Origin: CANLBN01 sp965230205
GTDB taxonomy: Bacteria; Pseudomonadota; Gammaproteobacteria; Pseudomonadales; Cellvibrionaceae
Assembly (NCBI GenBank): GCA_965230205.1
Contig: OZ245996.1
Span: 992,001 to 1,056,000 of the forward strand
Length of the DNA: 64,000 nt
Direction of reading: 5' to 3'
Shown: positions 42,545 to 51,527 of the stretch, piece by piece
How positions within the stretch are numbered: position 1 is the first letter of the stretch
How the letters are laid out: every line of letters begins with the position of its first letter
Program-made: the position numbers and the translations under genes
Notes under the pieces: generated by a model
Seen by the model: the letters and a program-made list of their open reading frames with translations, nothing else
The model's database searches: none
Told to the model about the DNA's origin: nothing

Positions 42545-42601
42545 ATGCTGTGGTTAGAGGCCTGCGAAACAACGCGTAGTACGTCCAAGCGGAAGGCGAC
42601 T
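42545..42601 (-). repeat. Second copy of the attC-spacer core next to repeat B
   Basis: CGAAACAACGCGTAGTA at 42565-42581 repeats the 17-bp core at 42218-42234 with one mismatch. GGTTAGAG at 42552-42559 resembles a GTTRRRY box. The complementary partner box is not found, so this is only a fragment. Confidence 0.4.
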
Positions 42602-42676
42602 ATACAAATCTAAGGGATCGGCGACAAATAATAACGATAAATATTCTTATTTTTCACTTCCCCCTTTTTCTTAGTA
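42602..42676 (-). repeat. Dispersed repeat, copy B
   Basis: Second copy of the roughly 72-bp repeat at 41698-41770, about 80% identical. It lies upstream of the Gly-rich small membrane protein and directly beside a shared 17-bp core. Confidence 0.65.
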
Positions 42677-42792
42677 ACTTTGCTAGTGGTTTTTATTTTT
42701 TATACCTTTCAAGATGCTGTTGTAAAAGCAATTTTTTTATGTTTGATTTTCCTTTCTTATTTTTTGCTTCTTGTAAAGTAACTCTTGTTCTT

Positions 42793-42993
42793 TTAGTCTG
42801 ACCTTTCACGGCTTTTTCCTCCTGCAAGTTCAAATTGAGCTAGCTCTTCATCTGTTAATTGATATAGGTCTGGATCGTTCTCTATTATCTTATCAATTTC
42901 CTCATCCGTCATTTCTTGAGCTTTCTTTGCAACTGATAAACTTCTTAGCTTCCGAACTTGTTCTATGCTGATTCTCGTAATATTCTCACCCAT
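42793..42993 (-). CDS. Antitoxin-position protein of a BrnTA-type module
   Basis: This 66-residue acidic protein follows the BrnT-like toxin, starting within its stop (TAATG overlap). It has helices IEQVRKLRSLSVAKKAQEMTDEEIDKIIENDP and DEELAQFELAGG. BrnA antitoxins have a C-terminal ribbon-helix-helix; that region looks short or absent here, so it may be a truncated or divergent antitoxin. Confidence 0.6.
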   Translation of the reverse strand: MGENITRISIEQVRKLRSLSVAKKAQEMTDEEIDKIIENDPDLYQLTDEELAQFELAGGKSRERSD

Positions 42994-43298
42994 TATCCTG
43001 CCCTCCTACCAAAGGAGTTTTGCCTATATTGTTCTATTTCTTTCTTTTTCGCCGGTCTTACTGAAATAAGGCGGTTAACTAATTTTCCACCTTCATAACA
43101 CCTAATAGTATACGCAACAAATAATATACCAAAAGGTCCTTGACCTATAGTTTGATATCTTTCTTCACCATAGTCCTTTCGATTATCTATTCTCTCTTGT
43201 CTTAATGGATCATCCCAAACAAGAACCGCGTCATAAAAATCAATACCTCTTTCTAGCAAAGTTGACTGACGTTTACTTTCATCCCACTCAAATTCCAT
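42993..43298 (-). CDS. brnT: BrnT-family toxin
   Basis: The 101-residue protein is a clear BrnT (RelE-like fold) member: MEFEWDESKRQSTLLERGIDFYDAVLVWDDP, ERYQTIGQGPFGILFVAYTIR and LISVRPAKKKEIEQYRQ. BrnT is an RNase toxin held by BrnA in type II toxin-antitoxin modules. The partner gene overlaps its stop. It lies in an accessory-looking region. Confidence 0.9.
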   Translation of the reverse strand: MEFEWDESKRQSTLLERGIDFYDAVLVWDDPLRQERIDNRKDYGEERYQTIGQGPFGILFVAYTIRCYEGGKLVNRLISVRPAKKKEIEQYRQNSFGRRAG

Positions 43299-43358
43299 AT
43301 TTTCCTCCCATGGTTGGTTATTGATATCAAATTAGGGTAGATTTACTCCGCCTCCTTT

Positions 43359-43751
43359 TTATTTTATGAATTCTCTCTCCCAAATTAGAAAACGACGATT
43401 ATCAGTTGATCCCATAGCCTCTATAAGCGCCTCATTGTTAAAACCAGAAAGACGTTTTTGCATTGTTTCTAACAACTCATTTTCCCCCGTTGCGCCCTGA
43501 GGAATTATGCACCCAGAAGACATATCTTTTGCAAGCAACAACCAAAAGACATCTGGCACAAAGGGGCCTTCGTCTGTTGTTTCAATCAGTACAGCATCAA
43601 GCTTATTCCAAGTTATTGATTCATCCTTTTCTTTCGGCTTCTGACAAAGTATATTTTCATCATCAAATGTGACAATAACAGAAGCCTCCGGTTGCAATAC
43701 CCTATCTTTATTATTCTTTTTACTAAAAAGCTTCCTAAAAAATTCTATCAT
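43359..43751 (-). CDS. Conserved hypothetical protein
   Basis: The 130-residue soluble protein contains SVIVTFDDENILCQKPKEKDESITWNKLDAVLIETTDEGPFVPDVFWLLLAKDMSSGCIIPQGATG and ends with RRFLIWER. I do not recognise it by name, though similar proteins seem to occur in bacterial gene cassettes. A basic N-terminus (FRKLFSKKNNKDR) precedes the domain. Confidence 0.7.
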   Translation of the reverse strand: MIEFFRKLFSKKNNKDRVLQPEASVIVTFDDENILCQKPKEKDESITWNKLDAVLIETTDEGPFVPDVFWLLLAKDMSSGCIIPQGATGENELLETMQKRLSGFNNEALIEAMGSTDNRRFLIWEREFIK

Positions 43752-43791
43752 TGATAATACTCATAATTCCGCAAAGATGGCTTTGTTAAAG

Positions 43792-44130
43792 CTAGTAGCG
43801 TTCCGGCAACCAAATAGAATTTACAATTGGCCTACCACTACTATTACAACCGTCTATATAAAGATCGATTGTTTTGCCTGACATATAAGCTGCTAGAACA
43901 AGGCTATACATTGATTTAGCTTGTTCTTCGGTTGCAGATGCGTGCGCACCCACAATCCATCTTGTTGGGTCTGAGCAATTGTCAGCCTTGGCTGTATCCC
44001 AAGTTCCAAACATGACAAATTGGTTATTGCTATCGAGCGCTCTGAACTTTGTAATATTTCCAGGGCCTGTATATTCCCCTCCAATGACACTTACGCTAAC
44101 AAAAAATATTGTCATTATCAGATATTTCAT
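43792..44130 (-). CDS. Small secreted protein, unknown function
   Basis: The 112-residue protein starts with a signal peptide (residues 1-17). The mature part has two cysteines (KADNCSDP and YIDGCNSS), probably a disulfide, with a beta-rich pattern. No family recognised. The palindrome ATATCACGC/GCGTGATAT at 44170-44189 lies 40-60 bp upstream of its start and may regulate it. Confidence 0.7.
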   Translation of the reverse strand: MKYLIMTIFFVSVSVIGGEYTGPGNITKFRALDSNNQFVMFGTWDTAKADNCSDPTRWIVGAHASATEEQAKSMYSLVLAAYMSGKTIDLYIDGCNSSGRPIVNSIWLPERY

Positions 44131-44542
44131 TAATCTCTCCGATGATTGTCTTATAGCTTTAACATTTGTATATCACGCCAGCGTGATATCTATCTTATAA
44201 AGTTGTTAAGTATCCATGTTAATTACTTGATTTCAATAATAATTGTCTACTTTTTTATAAAACTTTGTCACTGACGTTTGGCGCATTATCTACCCAGCCA
44301 TTTTTATAAGCATTTGATTTAATTAGCTTTTTAAATTACCCAAGGAGGGAAAGTGAGCGTAGCCGGTTTGGCAATTTGACCATTTTACCAAATTATTTTA
44401 AATAACCCGCATAAATACTTATTTTAGTCTTGGCTGTTTAACGAAAAATTTATTTTTAGAAACAGCAGATAAATAATGATTTATGCGCCACGCTTGAAAT
44501 GCGCACGAAGAGATTTTAAAAGAGAATATTCAATTTAATTAA
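44131..44542. other. Spacer with palindromes between the accessory genes and glcF
   Basis: About 410 bp without a reliable gene. It holds a palindrome ATATCACGC (44170-44178) with GCGTGATAT (44181-44189), and a nested hairpin: CGCATAAAT (44408-44416) with ATTTATGCG (44479-44487) outside GCTGTTT (44433-44439) with AAACAGC (44460-44466). The hairpin lies just after the glycolate operon and may be its terminator. Confidence 0.5.
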
Positions 44543-45757
44543 TTACTGATCCAGTAACTCTATCCAATGCTTCACCGGCACATTCGCTTTTGTTTCCAAA
44601 TGCATTTGACAACCGACATTAGCGGTTACGATTTGCTCAGGGTTATCAACAGTCAGTGCTGTTAGTTTATTATCTAACAATTGCTGGCTGGTTTTAGATT
44701 GCAGTATTGAATAGGTACCTGCCGAACCACAACAGAGGTGTGTATCTTTAGTTTTTGTTAAAGGCACGCCGGCTTTTTTTAGAATAGCTTCAACACCGCC
44801 TTTTAATTGTTGGCCATGTTGCAGGGTACAAGGGCAATGATAAGCGGTTGGCTTTTTTTGGTTGGCTGCAATATTGTCTAAATTTTCGTTCGCCAGTATT
44901 TCGCTGATATCTTTTGTCAGCTCTGTCACTCGATGCGCTTTGTCTGCGTATGCTGGGTCGTCTTTTAACAATTCACCGTATTCTTTTACCATGGCTCCGC
45001 AACCGGATGCTGTCATCACAATGGCTTCTGCTCCCGCTTCAATCGCCGGCCACCAGGCATCGATATTCTTGCGCATAGCATTCAAACCATCATTATGCGC
45101 CGCAAGATGGTAATCAACGGCACCGCAACAACCGGCTTGCGGCACTTCGGCTAAGGTAATGCCTAATTTATCCAGCACCCGTGCTGTTGCGGCATTGGTA
45201 TTCGGTGTGGTTACCGATTGCGCACAACCTGCCAGTGCAATCATTTTGCGAGCATGGCCTTTGCTATTCACTGTCGGCCATGGGGACGCTTGTTTTTTGG
45301 GTGGCACTTTTGCTTTTAGTTGGCCTGTCAATAACGGACGCAAAAGCTGGCCAAAAAATAATAAAAAACCAAAGCGTTTTGGATAGGGTAAGACTTTGCG
45401 CAAAGCCCAACGCGTTAAACGATCCAATAGTTCGCGTTTTACTTTTGTTTCGACAATGCCCCGGCCTATATCGACCAAGCGGCCATAGCGAACACCTGAA
45501 GGGCAAGTGGTTTCGCAACTGCGACAGGTTAAACAGCGATCCAGATGAGTTTGTGTGTTTTCCGTCACCTCATTGGTTTCTAATAATTGTTTAATCAAAT
45601 AAATGCGCCCGCGTGGGCCATCACGTTCGTCGCCAAAGTGCTGATAGGTAGGGCATGTCGCTGTGCAAAAGCCACAGTGCACACAGGCACGCAAAATATC
45701 TTCCGCTTCATTAATATCGGGTAAGGCTGCTATTTTAGGATGAATGTTTGTTTGCAT
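44543..45757 (-). CDS. glcF: Glycolate oxidase iron-sulfur subunit GlcF
   Basis: The 404-residue protein has two 4Fe-4S ferredoxin motifs (CVHCGFCTATCPTY and CLTCRSCETTCPSGVRYGRL) near the N-terminus, then two CCG-type domains (GCCGAVDYH and CCGSAGTYS). With GlcD and GlcE it oxidises glycolate to glyoxylate and passes electrons to quinone. It ends the glc operon; it lies 6 bp after glcE. Confidence 0.95.
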   Translation of the reverse strand: MQTNIHPKIAALPDINEAEDILRACVHCGFCTATCPTYQHFGDERDGPRGRIYLIKQLLETNEVTENTQTHLDRCLTCRSCETTCPSGVRYGRLVDIGRGIVETKVKRELLDRLTRWALRKVLPYPKRFGFLLFFGQLLRPLLTGQLKAKVPPKKQASPWPTVNSKGHARKMIALAGCAQSVTTPNTNAATARVLDKLGITLAEVPQAGCCGAVDYHLAAHNDGLNAMRKNIDAWWPAIEAGAEAIVMTASGCGAMVKEYGELLKDDPAYADKAHRVTELTKDISEILANENLDNIAANQKKPTAYHCPCTLQHGQQLKGGVEAILKKAGVPLTKTKDTHLCCGSAGTYSILQSKTSQQLLDNKLTALTVDNPEQIVTANVGCQMHLETKANVPVKHWIELLDQ

Positions 45758-45763
45758 AATGGT

Positions 45764-46858
45764 TTACATCCAACCGTATAAACGGCCACTGTTAAATATA
45801 TTGTGAGGGTCGAACGAGTGTTTTAGGTTTTCATGTATTTTCTTTAGTACGGAGTTAGGCTCATAAAAAACCTCACTGTCGCGATCACCACCGCGATATA
45901 AAATAGCTTCACCCCCATTGGCCACAGCCCATTCCTGTAACTCTGCGTGAGAAAAATTTCCTTTTAGCCAGCGTTGCGAACCTGCCCAGTCAATTAACCA
46001 AGGTTCATCCTGGCGATAAACAGGAGCCGTCGGACTTAAGGAGAATCGCCATAAAGGTACATCAGCTTCTCTATTTGTAAAAAAGTCATTCTGTTGATCA
46101 CGCAGACTGCTCCAAAATTTTTCTGCGCTATCATCAGCTATTACATTTGTATTCGATAACTGGCTTAACCATTTATCTGCTGTGCCTTCTACTGCATTTT
46201 TTGCGCCGGATAGGCGCAAACGCAATACACCGTTATCCCAACAGGCACCGCTTAATGGTTTTGGTTTACCTGACAATTCGTTCATTAATTGAATAGTGTC
46301 TTCCATGGATAACTCACAACTCAATGTCATGGTTGATGCAGGCTTGGGCAATACTTTAAAACTGACTTCGGTCATCAGTCCTAAAGTACCCATGGCACCG
46401 GCTTGCAGTCGCGAGACATCATACCCCGCGACATTTTTCATTACCTGACCACCAAAATGTAAATGCTCGCCTTTGCCGTTAATTAAGTTAACACCAAGTA
46501 CATGGTCCCGCAGTGACCCGCTCCAAGGTCGACCTGGGCCAGATTGATTGGTCGCCAGTGAACCACCAATTGTCGCATTACCGTTAAAACGTGCAGGATC
46601 ACAGGCCAGTATTTGATTATGTTCTGCTAAGGCCGCATCAATTTCTGCCAGCGATGTACCCGCACGCGCTGTCATGACTAACTCAACAAATTCGTAATTG
46701 AGAATACCCGTATGCTCTGCCGTCGAAATGATGTTTGAATTATTATCGAATGCGCGACCCATAAATTGTTTTGTGCCGTTTCCTTGAATCACAATAGGGG
46801 TTTGTTGAGACGCAGCCGTATTGACTTGTTCAATTAAGTGGGAAGCAATATCGCTCAC
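45764..46858 (-). CDS. glcE: Glycolate oxidase FAD-binding subunit GlcE
   Basis: The 364-residue protein has an FAD-binding PCMH domain: IQGNGTKQFMGRAF, TARAGTSLAEIDAALAEHNQILACDPARF, ATIGGSLATNQSGPGRPWSGSLRDHVLGV, and a C-terminal domain with DPHNIFNSGRLYG. It overlaps glcD by 4 nt and is close to glcF, so the three subunits are translationally coupled. Length matches E. coli GlcE (about 350). Confidence 0.95.
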   Translation of the reverse strand: MSDIASHLIEQVNTAASQQTPIVIQGNGTKQFMGRAFDNNSNIISTAEHTGILNYEFVELVMTARAGTSLAEIDAALAEHNQILACDPARFNGNATIGGSLATNQSGPGRPWSGSLRDHVLGVNLINGKGEHLHFGGQVMKNVAGYDVSRLQAGAMGTLGLMTEVSFKVLPKPASTMTLSCELSMEDTIQLMNELSGKPKPLSGACWDNGVLRLRLSGAKNAVEGTADKWLSQLSNTNVIADDSAEKFWSSLRDQQNDFFTNREADVPLWRFSLSPTAPVYRQDEPWLIDWAGSQRWLKGNFSHAELQEWAVANGGEAILYRGGDRDSEVFYEPNSVLKKIHENLKHSFDPHNIFNSGRLYGWM

Positions 46859-48375
46859 GCTGCACCTTGGTTATCGATTGATGTATGACAATGGTGGTGA
46901 TGGGCCGCACAACCATCACCCTCTTCCCCTTTTAATAAAGCGCGATATTCCTGACACCGTTTAAGAACAGGGATGCCTTTACCTGGATTTAAATTTCCAT
47001 TGGCATCAAACGCTGATTTAATGGAATGAAACTGTGCGACCTCTTGATCGTTAAACTGTACAGCCATTTGTCGGATTTTTTCTAAACCCACACCGTGCTC
47101 GCCAGTAATACAGCCACCGACTTCAACACACAACTCTAAAATTTTTCCGCCAAACTCTTCGGTCTTTTCAAATTCACCGGGCACATTGGAATCAAATAAA
47201 ATTAAAGGGTGTAGGTTACCATCGCCTGCATGAAAAACATTGGCAACGCGCAATTGGTATTGCTCTGATAAGTTTTCAATTTCTGTAAGCACGTGAGCCA
47301 ACTGGCCACGCGGAATCGTACCGTCCATACAATAGTAGTCAGGAGATATTCTGCCAACGGCTGGGAAAGCAGACTTGCGCCCCTTCCAAAATAAGGCACG
47401 CTCTTGTTCGTCGTGAGAAACACGCACACTGGTTGCACCAAGCTCTTTAAACAGATCGGCAACCTGATCGATATATTCCTGCACTTCTTCTAAGGTGCCG
47501 TCGACTTCGCACAGTAACAAGGCTTTTGCTTCGACAGGGTAGCCCGCATTCGCAAAAGCTTCTGACGCTTTAATAGCATGGGTATCCATCATTTCGAGGC
47601 CACCAGGAATAATGCCACGAGAGATAATTTCTCCTACGGCATCCCCTGCTGTCTGAACTGAATCAAACCCTGCGAGAATGACTTGCGCTTTTTCAGGCAA
47701 GGGCAATAACTTAACAGTGACTTCGGTAATGACCCCGAGCATTCCTTCAGAACCATTGATCAATGCCAAAAGGTCTGCACCATAATTATCTAACCCTTCG
47801 CTACCAATGCTGACTAATTCACCCTCTACCGTGACCATTTCGATTTTTAAAACATTGTGAACAGTTAAACCGTATTTTAAACAATGAACGCCACCGGCAT
47901 TTTCAGCGACATTGCCACCAATGGAACAGGCAATTTGAGAGGATGGGTCTGGGGCGTAATATAAACCATGCTCGGCAGCCGCTTCGCTAATGGCCAGGTT
48001 ACGAACACCGGGTTGCAAGCGAGCAACACGTGCGAGAGGATCAATATCTATTATATTTTTAAATTTTGCTAAAGAGAGAACCACACCATTTTTATGGGGC
48101 GTTGCGCCTGCAGATAAACTGGTGCCAGCACCGCGCGCAACCACGGGAACGTTATGCTGGTGGCAGATTTTCATGACGCTCTGAACTTGCGCTACCGTTT
48201 CCGGCAACACTACCAACATTGGCATTTCACAATAGGCCGCCAAACCATCACACTCATAGACTTTTTGTGTTTCAGCATCATTGATCACATATTCAGGATC
48301 AATAAATGCTCTGAACTCGCGAGTTAATGTCTCAGCTAATTGTCTTGTCGTTGTGCTGTTAATGATCTTCTCCAA
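46855..48375 (-). CDS. glcD: Glycolate oxidase FAD-linked subunit GlcD, with His-rich tail
   Basis: The 506-residue protein is an FAD-linked oxidase: VVARGAGTSLSAGATPHKNGVVLSLAKF, SSQIACSIGGNVAENAGGVHCLKYGLT, a C-terminal domain with NVFHAGDGNLHPLILFD and GCITGEHGVGLEKI. The tail after residue about 485 reads GDGCAAHHHHCHTS, unusual and able to bind a metal. It lies 156 bp downstream of the glcG stop. The tail adds to the usual length of about 499. Confidence 0.96.
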   Translation of the reverse strand: MEKIINSTTTRQLAETLTREFRAFIDPEYVINDAETQKVYECDGLAAYCEMPMLVVLPETVAQVQSVMKICHQHNVPVVARGAGTSLSAGATPHKNGVVLSLAKFKNIIDIDPLARVARLQPGVRNLAISEAAAEHGLYYAPDPSSQIACSIGGNVAENAGGVHCLKYGLTVHNVLKIEMVTVEGELVSIGSEGLDNYGADLLALINGSEGMLGVITEVTVKLLPLPEKAQVILAGFDSVQTAGDAVGEIISRGIIPGGLEMMDTHAIKASEAFANAGYPVEAKALLLCEVDGTLEEVQEYIDQVADLFKELGATSVRVSHDEQERALFWKGRKSAFPAVGRISPDYYCMDGTIPRGQLAHVLTEIENLSEQYQLRVANVFHAGDGNLHPLILFDSNVPGEFEKTEEFGGKILELCVEVGGCITGEHGVGLEKIRQMAVQFNDQEVAQFHSIKSAFDANGNLNPGKGIPVLKRCQEYRALLKGEEGDGCAAHHHHCHTSIDNQGAA

Positions 48376-48531
48376 ATTAAATATAATGATTTAAGGGAAG
48401 TTCTTTCAGGCACTTATTATTATGATAAGTGCGCTCCAAAGATATACTGTATTTCTACTCTGTAAAGCGCACTCTAGATCTACTTTTTCTTCATAGAATT
48501 AATACCTATTTTCTACGAAAAAAAACAGGTG

Positions 48532-48951
48532 CTATTTTGCTAAAAAGAAATCTAAACCTGCCTGTGCGCAATCCATATCCTGTTGTGGTGTACCTGAGCT
48601 AACACCGATACCACCCACAAATTCTCCGTCCACTTGTACCGGCAAACCACCACCGACGGTACTGATACGACCACCAACTTCGGTGTGAATACCAAAGGCC
48701 AGATTACCTGGTACACAAACCGCATTGTAATCATGAGTTGCCTTACGTGCCGCGCCCGCGGTAAAGGCCTTGTCTTGTGCAACGGTAATACTGTGTGCTT
48801 TACCTCCGTCCATACGCTCAAAGGCAATCAAGTTGCCAGATTCATCGACGACAGCGATACACATTGGCACACCAATCTCGGTTGCTTTGTTGCGTGCACC
48901 TTCAATTAATTGTTGTGCATCAGAGATGCTCAAACGCTTTATTGTTAACAT
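48532..48951 (-). CDS. glcG: GlcG/HbpS-like heme-binding-family protein
   Basis: The 139-residue protein matches GlcG: LSISDAQQLIEGARNKATEIGVPMCIAVVDESGNLIAFERMDGGKAHSI and GGLPVQVDGEFVGGIGVSSGTPQQDMDCAQAGLDF. GlcG lies in glycolate operons but its role is unclear; relatives bind heme or act in cofactor metabolism. It is placed between glcB and glcD. Confidence 0.92.
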   Translation of the reverse strand: MLTIKRLSISDAQQLIEGARNKATEIGVPMCIAVVDESGNLIAFERMDGGKAHSITVAQDKAFTAGAARKATHDYNAVCVPGNLAFGIHTEVGGRISTVGGGLPVQVDGEFVGGIGVSSGTPQQDMDCAQAGLDFFLAK

Positions 48952-49202
48952 GTTTGCTTCCTATAATTAATGAGACATTATGTCTCACAAAAAAATAAAA
49001 AAGGCTTTATAAATCAACAACTAATCGAAAAATTCAGCCCCGAGGCATCATAATACAAAATAGGAATTTCTCACAAACAATAAATAGCGATATAAGCAAT
49101 ATTAATGTGTGCAAAAAATTTCATAATACACACAAAAACTGATTCTTTTTGGGACGCAGGCTCGTCACTACGAGCGGAACAATACGAGCATAAATCTAAT
49201 AA
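48952..49202 (-). promoter_or_regulatory. Spacer with palindrome upstream of glcG
   Basis: TGAGACA (48971-48977) and TGTCTCA (48981-48987) form an inverted repeat 20-36 nt before the glcG ATG on the minus strand. Further upstream TGTGTG and CACACA stretches (about 49109-49133) also face each other. A possible internal promoter or regulatory hairpin; nothing else is seen in the spacer. Confidence 0.4.
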
Positions 49203-49247
49203 TTGCTCACCTGGTTAAGGATGCATTACCTGAACACAGGTGAGCAA
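49203..49247 (-). terminator. Stem-loop after glcB
   Basis: TTGCTCACCTG (49203-49213) and CAGGTGAGCAA (49237-49247) form a perfect 11-bp stem with a 23-nt loop, 14 bp after the glcB stop. There is no strong U-tract, so it may attenuate rather than fully end transcription into glcG. Confidence 0.6.
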
Positions 49248-49260
49248 AACAAAGCCTGAT

Positions 49261-51450
49261 TTAAGACTTCGCTTTTTCTCGATAAGCATGAAGAAGAGGC
49301 TCAGTATAACCATTAGGCTGAGCGCAGCCTTCAAACACCAATTCACAAGCAGACTGAAAAGCCACACCATCAAATGAAGGTGCCATCGGCACATAAGATG
49401 GGTCGCCCGCATTTTGCTCGTCTACAACTGCGGCCATTCGCTTCATGGTTTCGATAACTTGTGCTTCGGTACAAATATCGTGACGCAACCAGTTCGCAAT
49501 ATGCTGGCTGGAAATACGCAAGGTTGCACGGTCTTCCATTAAGCCAACATTGTTGATATCCGGTACTTTAGAACAACCAACACCTTGATCAATCCAACGT
49601 ACAACATAACCCAAAATACCCTGAGCGTTGTTATCCAGCTCTTGCTGGATTTCTTCTTCGGATAATTTCATATCACCTAGCAATGGCGGCGTTAAAATAT
49701 CGTCCAAGTTTGCGCGCCTACGCTCGCTTAACGCTTCCTGTCTTTGTTCAACACTCACTTTATGGTAATGCATGGCGTGCAATGTTGCTGCCGTTGGCGA
49801 AGGTACCCAAGCACAGTCCGCACCCGCTTCTGGATGCGCTGCTTTAGTTGCTAACATCTGCCCCATTTCATCTGGCTTAGCCCACATACCTTTACCGATT
49901 TGCGCACGACCTTTTAAACCACACTGTAAACCGATATCAACATTCCAGTCTTCATAGGCAGAGATCCATGGTTGTTCTTTAATTTTTTCTTTCGGCAACA
50001 TTGGGCCAGCTTCCATGGACGTGTGCATTTCATCACCCGTACGATCCAAGAAGCCAGTGTTGATAAATACCAAACGGTTTTTAACCGCACGAATACATTC
50101 TTTTAAGTTAATCGTTGTGCGTCGCTCTTCATCCATCACACCCACTTTCATCGTATGACGAGGCAAACCTAGTAGGTCTTCAATGCGATCAAACAACTGG
50201 TTAGTAAATGCTGCTTCTTCAGGACCGTGCATTTTAGGCTTAACAATGTAAATGCTTTTTGTACGACTATTGCGAATTGCTTTATTCGAGTCTGTATTTT
50301 TAAAATCGTGCATGGCACATAGCGTAGTAAATAAGGCATCCATAATTCCTTCTGGAATATTGTTGCCGTCTTTATCCAAAATGGCGCTATTCGTCATCAA
50401 GTGGCCAACATTACGTACCAATAATAAACTACGACCATGTAACACTAATGGCTTTTCATCAGCACCAATATAGTGTCTATCGGCTTTTAATGAACGGGTT
50501 AATTCTTTACCGCCTTTAACAAAGGTTTCTTCAAGCGTTCCTTTCATTAAGCCCAGCCAATTGCGGTAGACCAGAACCTTATCTTCAGCGTCGACAGCTG
50601 CAACGGAGTCTTCACAATCCTGAATCGTACTGATGGCCGCTTCAAGCACAACGTCCTGCACGCAAGCAGCAGAACTTTGCTTGTCCGTGGTGTTATCACG
50701 GTCAATTTTAAGCTCGATATGCAAATCGTTATTTTTTAATAATATTGATGACGGATTAGTCGCATCGCCAACATAACCCACAAACTTTTCTGGGTTAACT
50801 AGAGCTCTGGTTGTACCGTCAGTGAGAACAGCACGCAATTCGAGCACATCAACGTTACGCACTAATTGGTATTCAACCACTTCTGTGTGCAGGCCGTTAT
50901 CAGTTAAAGGGGCTGCCATATCTAGGAAGCGAGACGCTCTGGCAATAACACGTGCACCACGACGCTCGTTAAAGCCTTTACCACGCTTACAGCCGTAACC
51001 ATTAACAATAACGTCTGTACCATAAAGTGCATCGTATAAGCTGCCCCAACGTGCATTGGCTGCATTCAACGAGAAACGTGCATTATTTACTGGGACGACT
51101 AACTGAGGGCCAGCAATGGTAGCGATCTCTTCATCGACATTACTGGTATCGATAGAAAAATTATACCCTTCAGGTACTAAATAACCGATAGTGGTCAAGA
51201 ATTCCTTATAGGCATCCATATCTTTGATAGGGCCAGGGTTCGCACGATGCCATTCATCTATCTGCTCTTGAATATCATCACGCTTTTTCAATAATGCCTG
51301 ATTGATAGGGGCTAACTCGTGAACCAAGTCACTGAAACCTTTCCAAATTTTATTCGCGTCTAAATCCAAGCCAGGTAATATTTCCTGATTCAATAGCTCA
51401 TCTAAACTAGATGCTACACGTAAATCACTTTTGTCAACATAAGTAGTCAT
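49261..51450 (-). CDS. glcB: Malate synthase G
   Basis: The 729-residue protein matches malate synthase G (E. coli 723): DAYKEFLTTIGYLVPEG, INARFSLNAANARWGSLYDALYGTDV-type region, SLLLVRNVGHLMTN, MDEERRTTINLKECIR, INTGFLDRTGDEMHTSMEAGPM, CAWVPSPTAATLHAMHYHKV. It condenses glyoxylate with acetyl-CoA to give malate and CoA, removing the product of GlcDEF. It is the first gene of the glc group, divergent from glcC with two operator-like sites between. Confidence 0.97.
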   Translation of the reverse strand: MTTYVDKSDLRVASSLDELLNQEILPGLDLDANKIWKGFSDLVHELAPINQALLKKRDDIQEQIDEWHRANPGPIKDMDAYKEFLTTIGYLVPEGYNFSIDTSNVDEEIATIAGPQLVVPVNNARFSLNAANARWGSLYDALYGTDVIVNGYGCKRGKGFNERRGARVIARASRFLDMAAPLTDNGLHTEVVEYQLVRNVDVLELRAVLTDGTTRALVNPEKFVGYVGDATNPSSILLKNNDLHIELKIDRDNTTDKQSSAACVQDVVLEAAISTIQDCEDSVAAVDAEDKVLVYRNWLGLMKGTLEETFVKGGKELTRSLKADRHYIGADEKPLVLHGRSLLLVRNVGHLMTNSAILDKDGNNIPEGIMDALFTTLCAMHDFKNTDSNKAIRNSRTKSIYIVKPKMHGPEEAAFTNQLFDRIEDLLGLPRHTMKVGVMDEERRTTINLKECIRAVKNRLVFINTGFLDRTGDEMHTSMEAGPMLPKEKIKEQPWISAYEDWNVDIGLQCGLKGRAQIGKGMWAKPDEMGQMLATKAAHPEAGADCAWVPSPTAATLHAMHYHKVSVEQRQEALSERRRANLDDILTPPLLGDMKLSEEEIQQELDNNAQGILGYVVRWIDQGVGCSKVPDINNVGLMEDRATLRISSQHIANWLRHDICTEAQVIETMKRMAAVVDEQNAGDPSYVPMAPSFDGVAFQSACELVFEGCAQPNGYTEPLLHAYREKAKS

Positions 51451-51527
51451 AAGGTCTTCTTTTGAGATAATTAGTTCCGAAACGGATAGAATAGAACTTG
51501 AGGCAGGTCATGTCTACATTATGCCCT

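Noticed and set aside
44131..44542. An attI/integrase start point for a cassette array
   Set aside because: No intI gene or recognisable promoter pair is present, and the adjacent gene is the glc operon.
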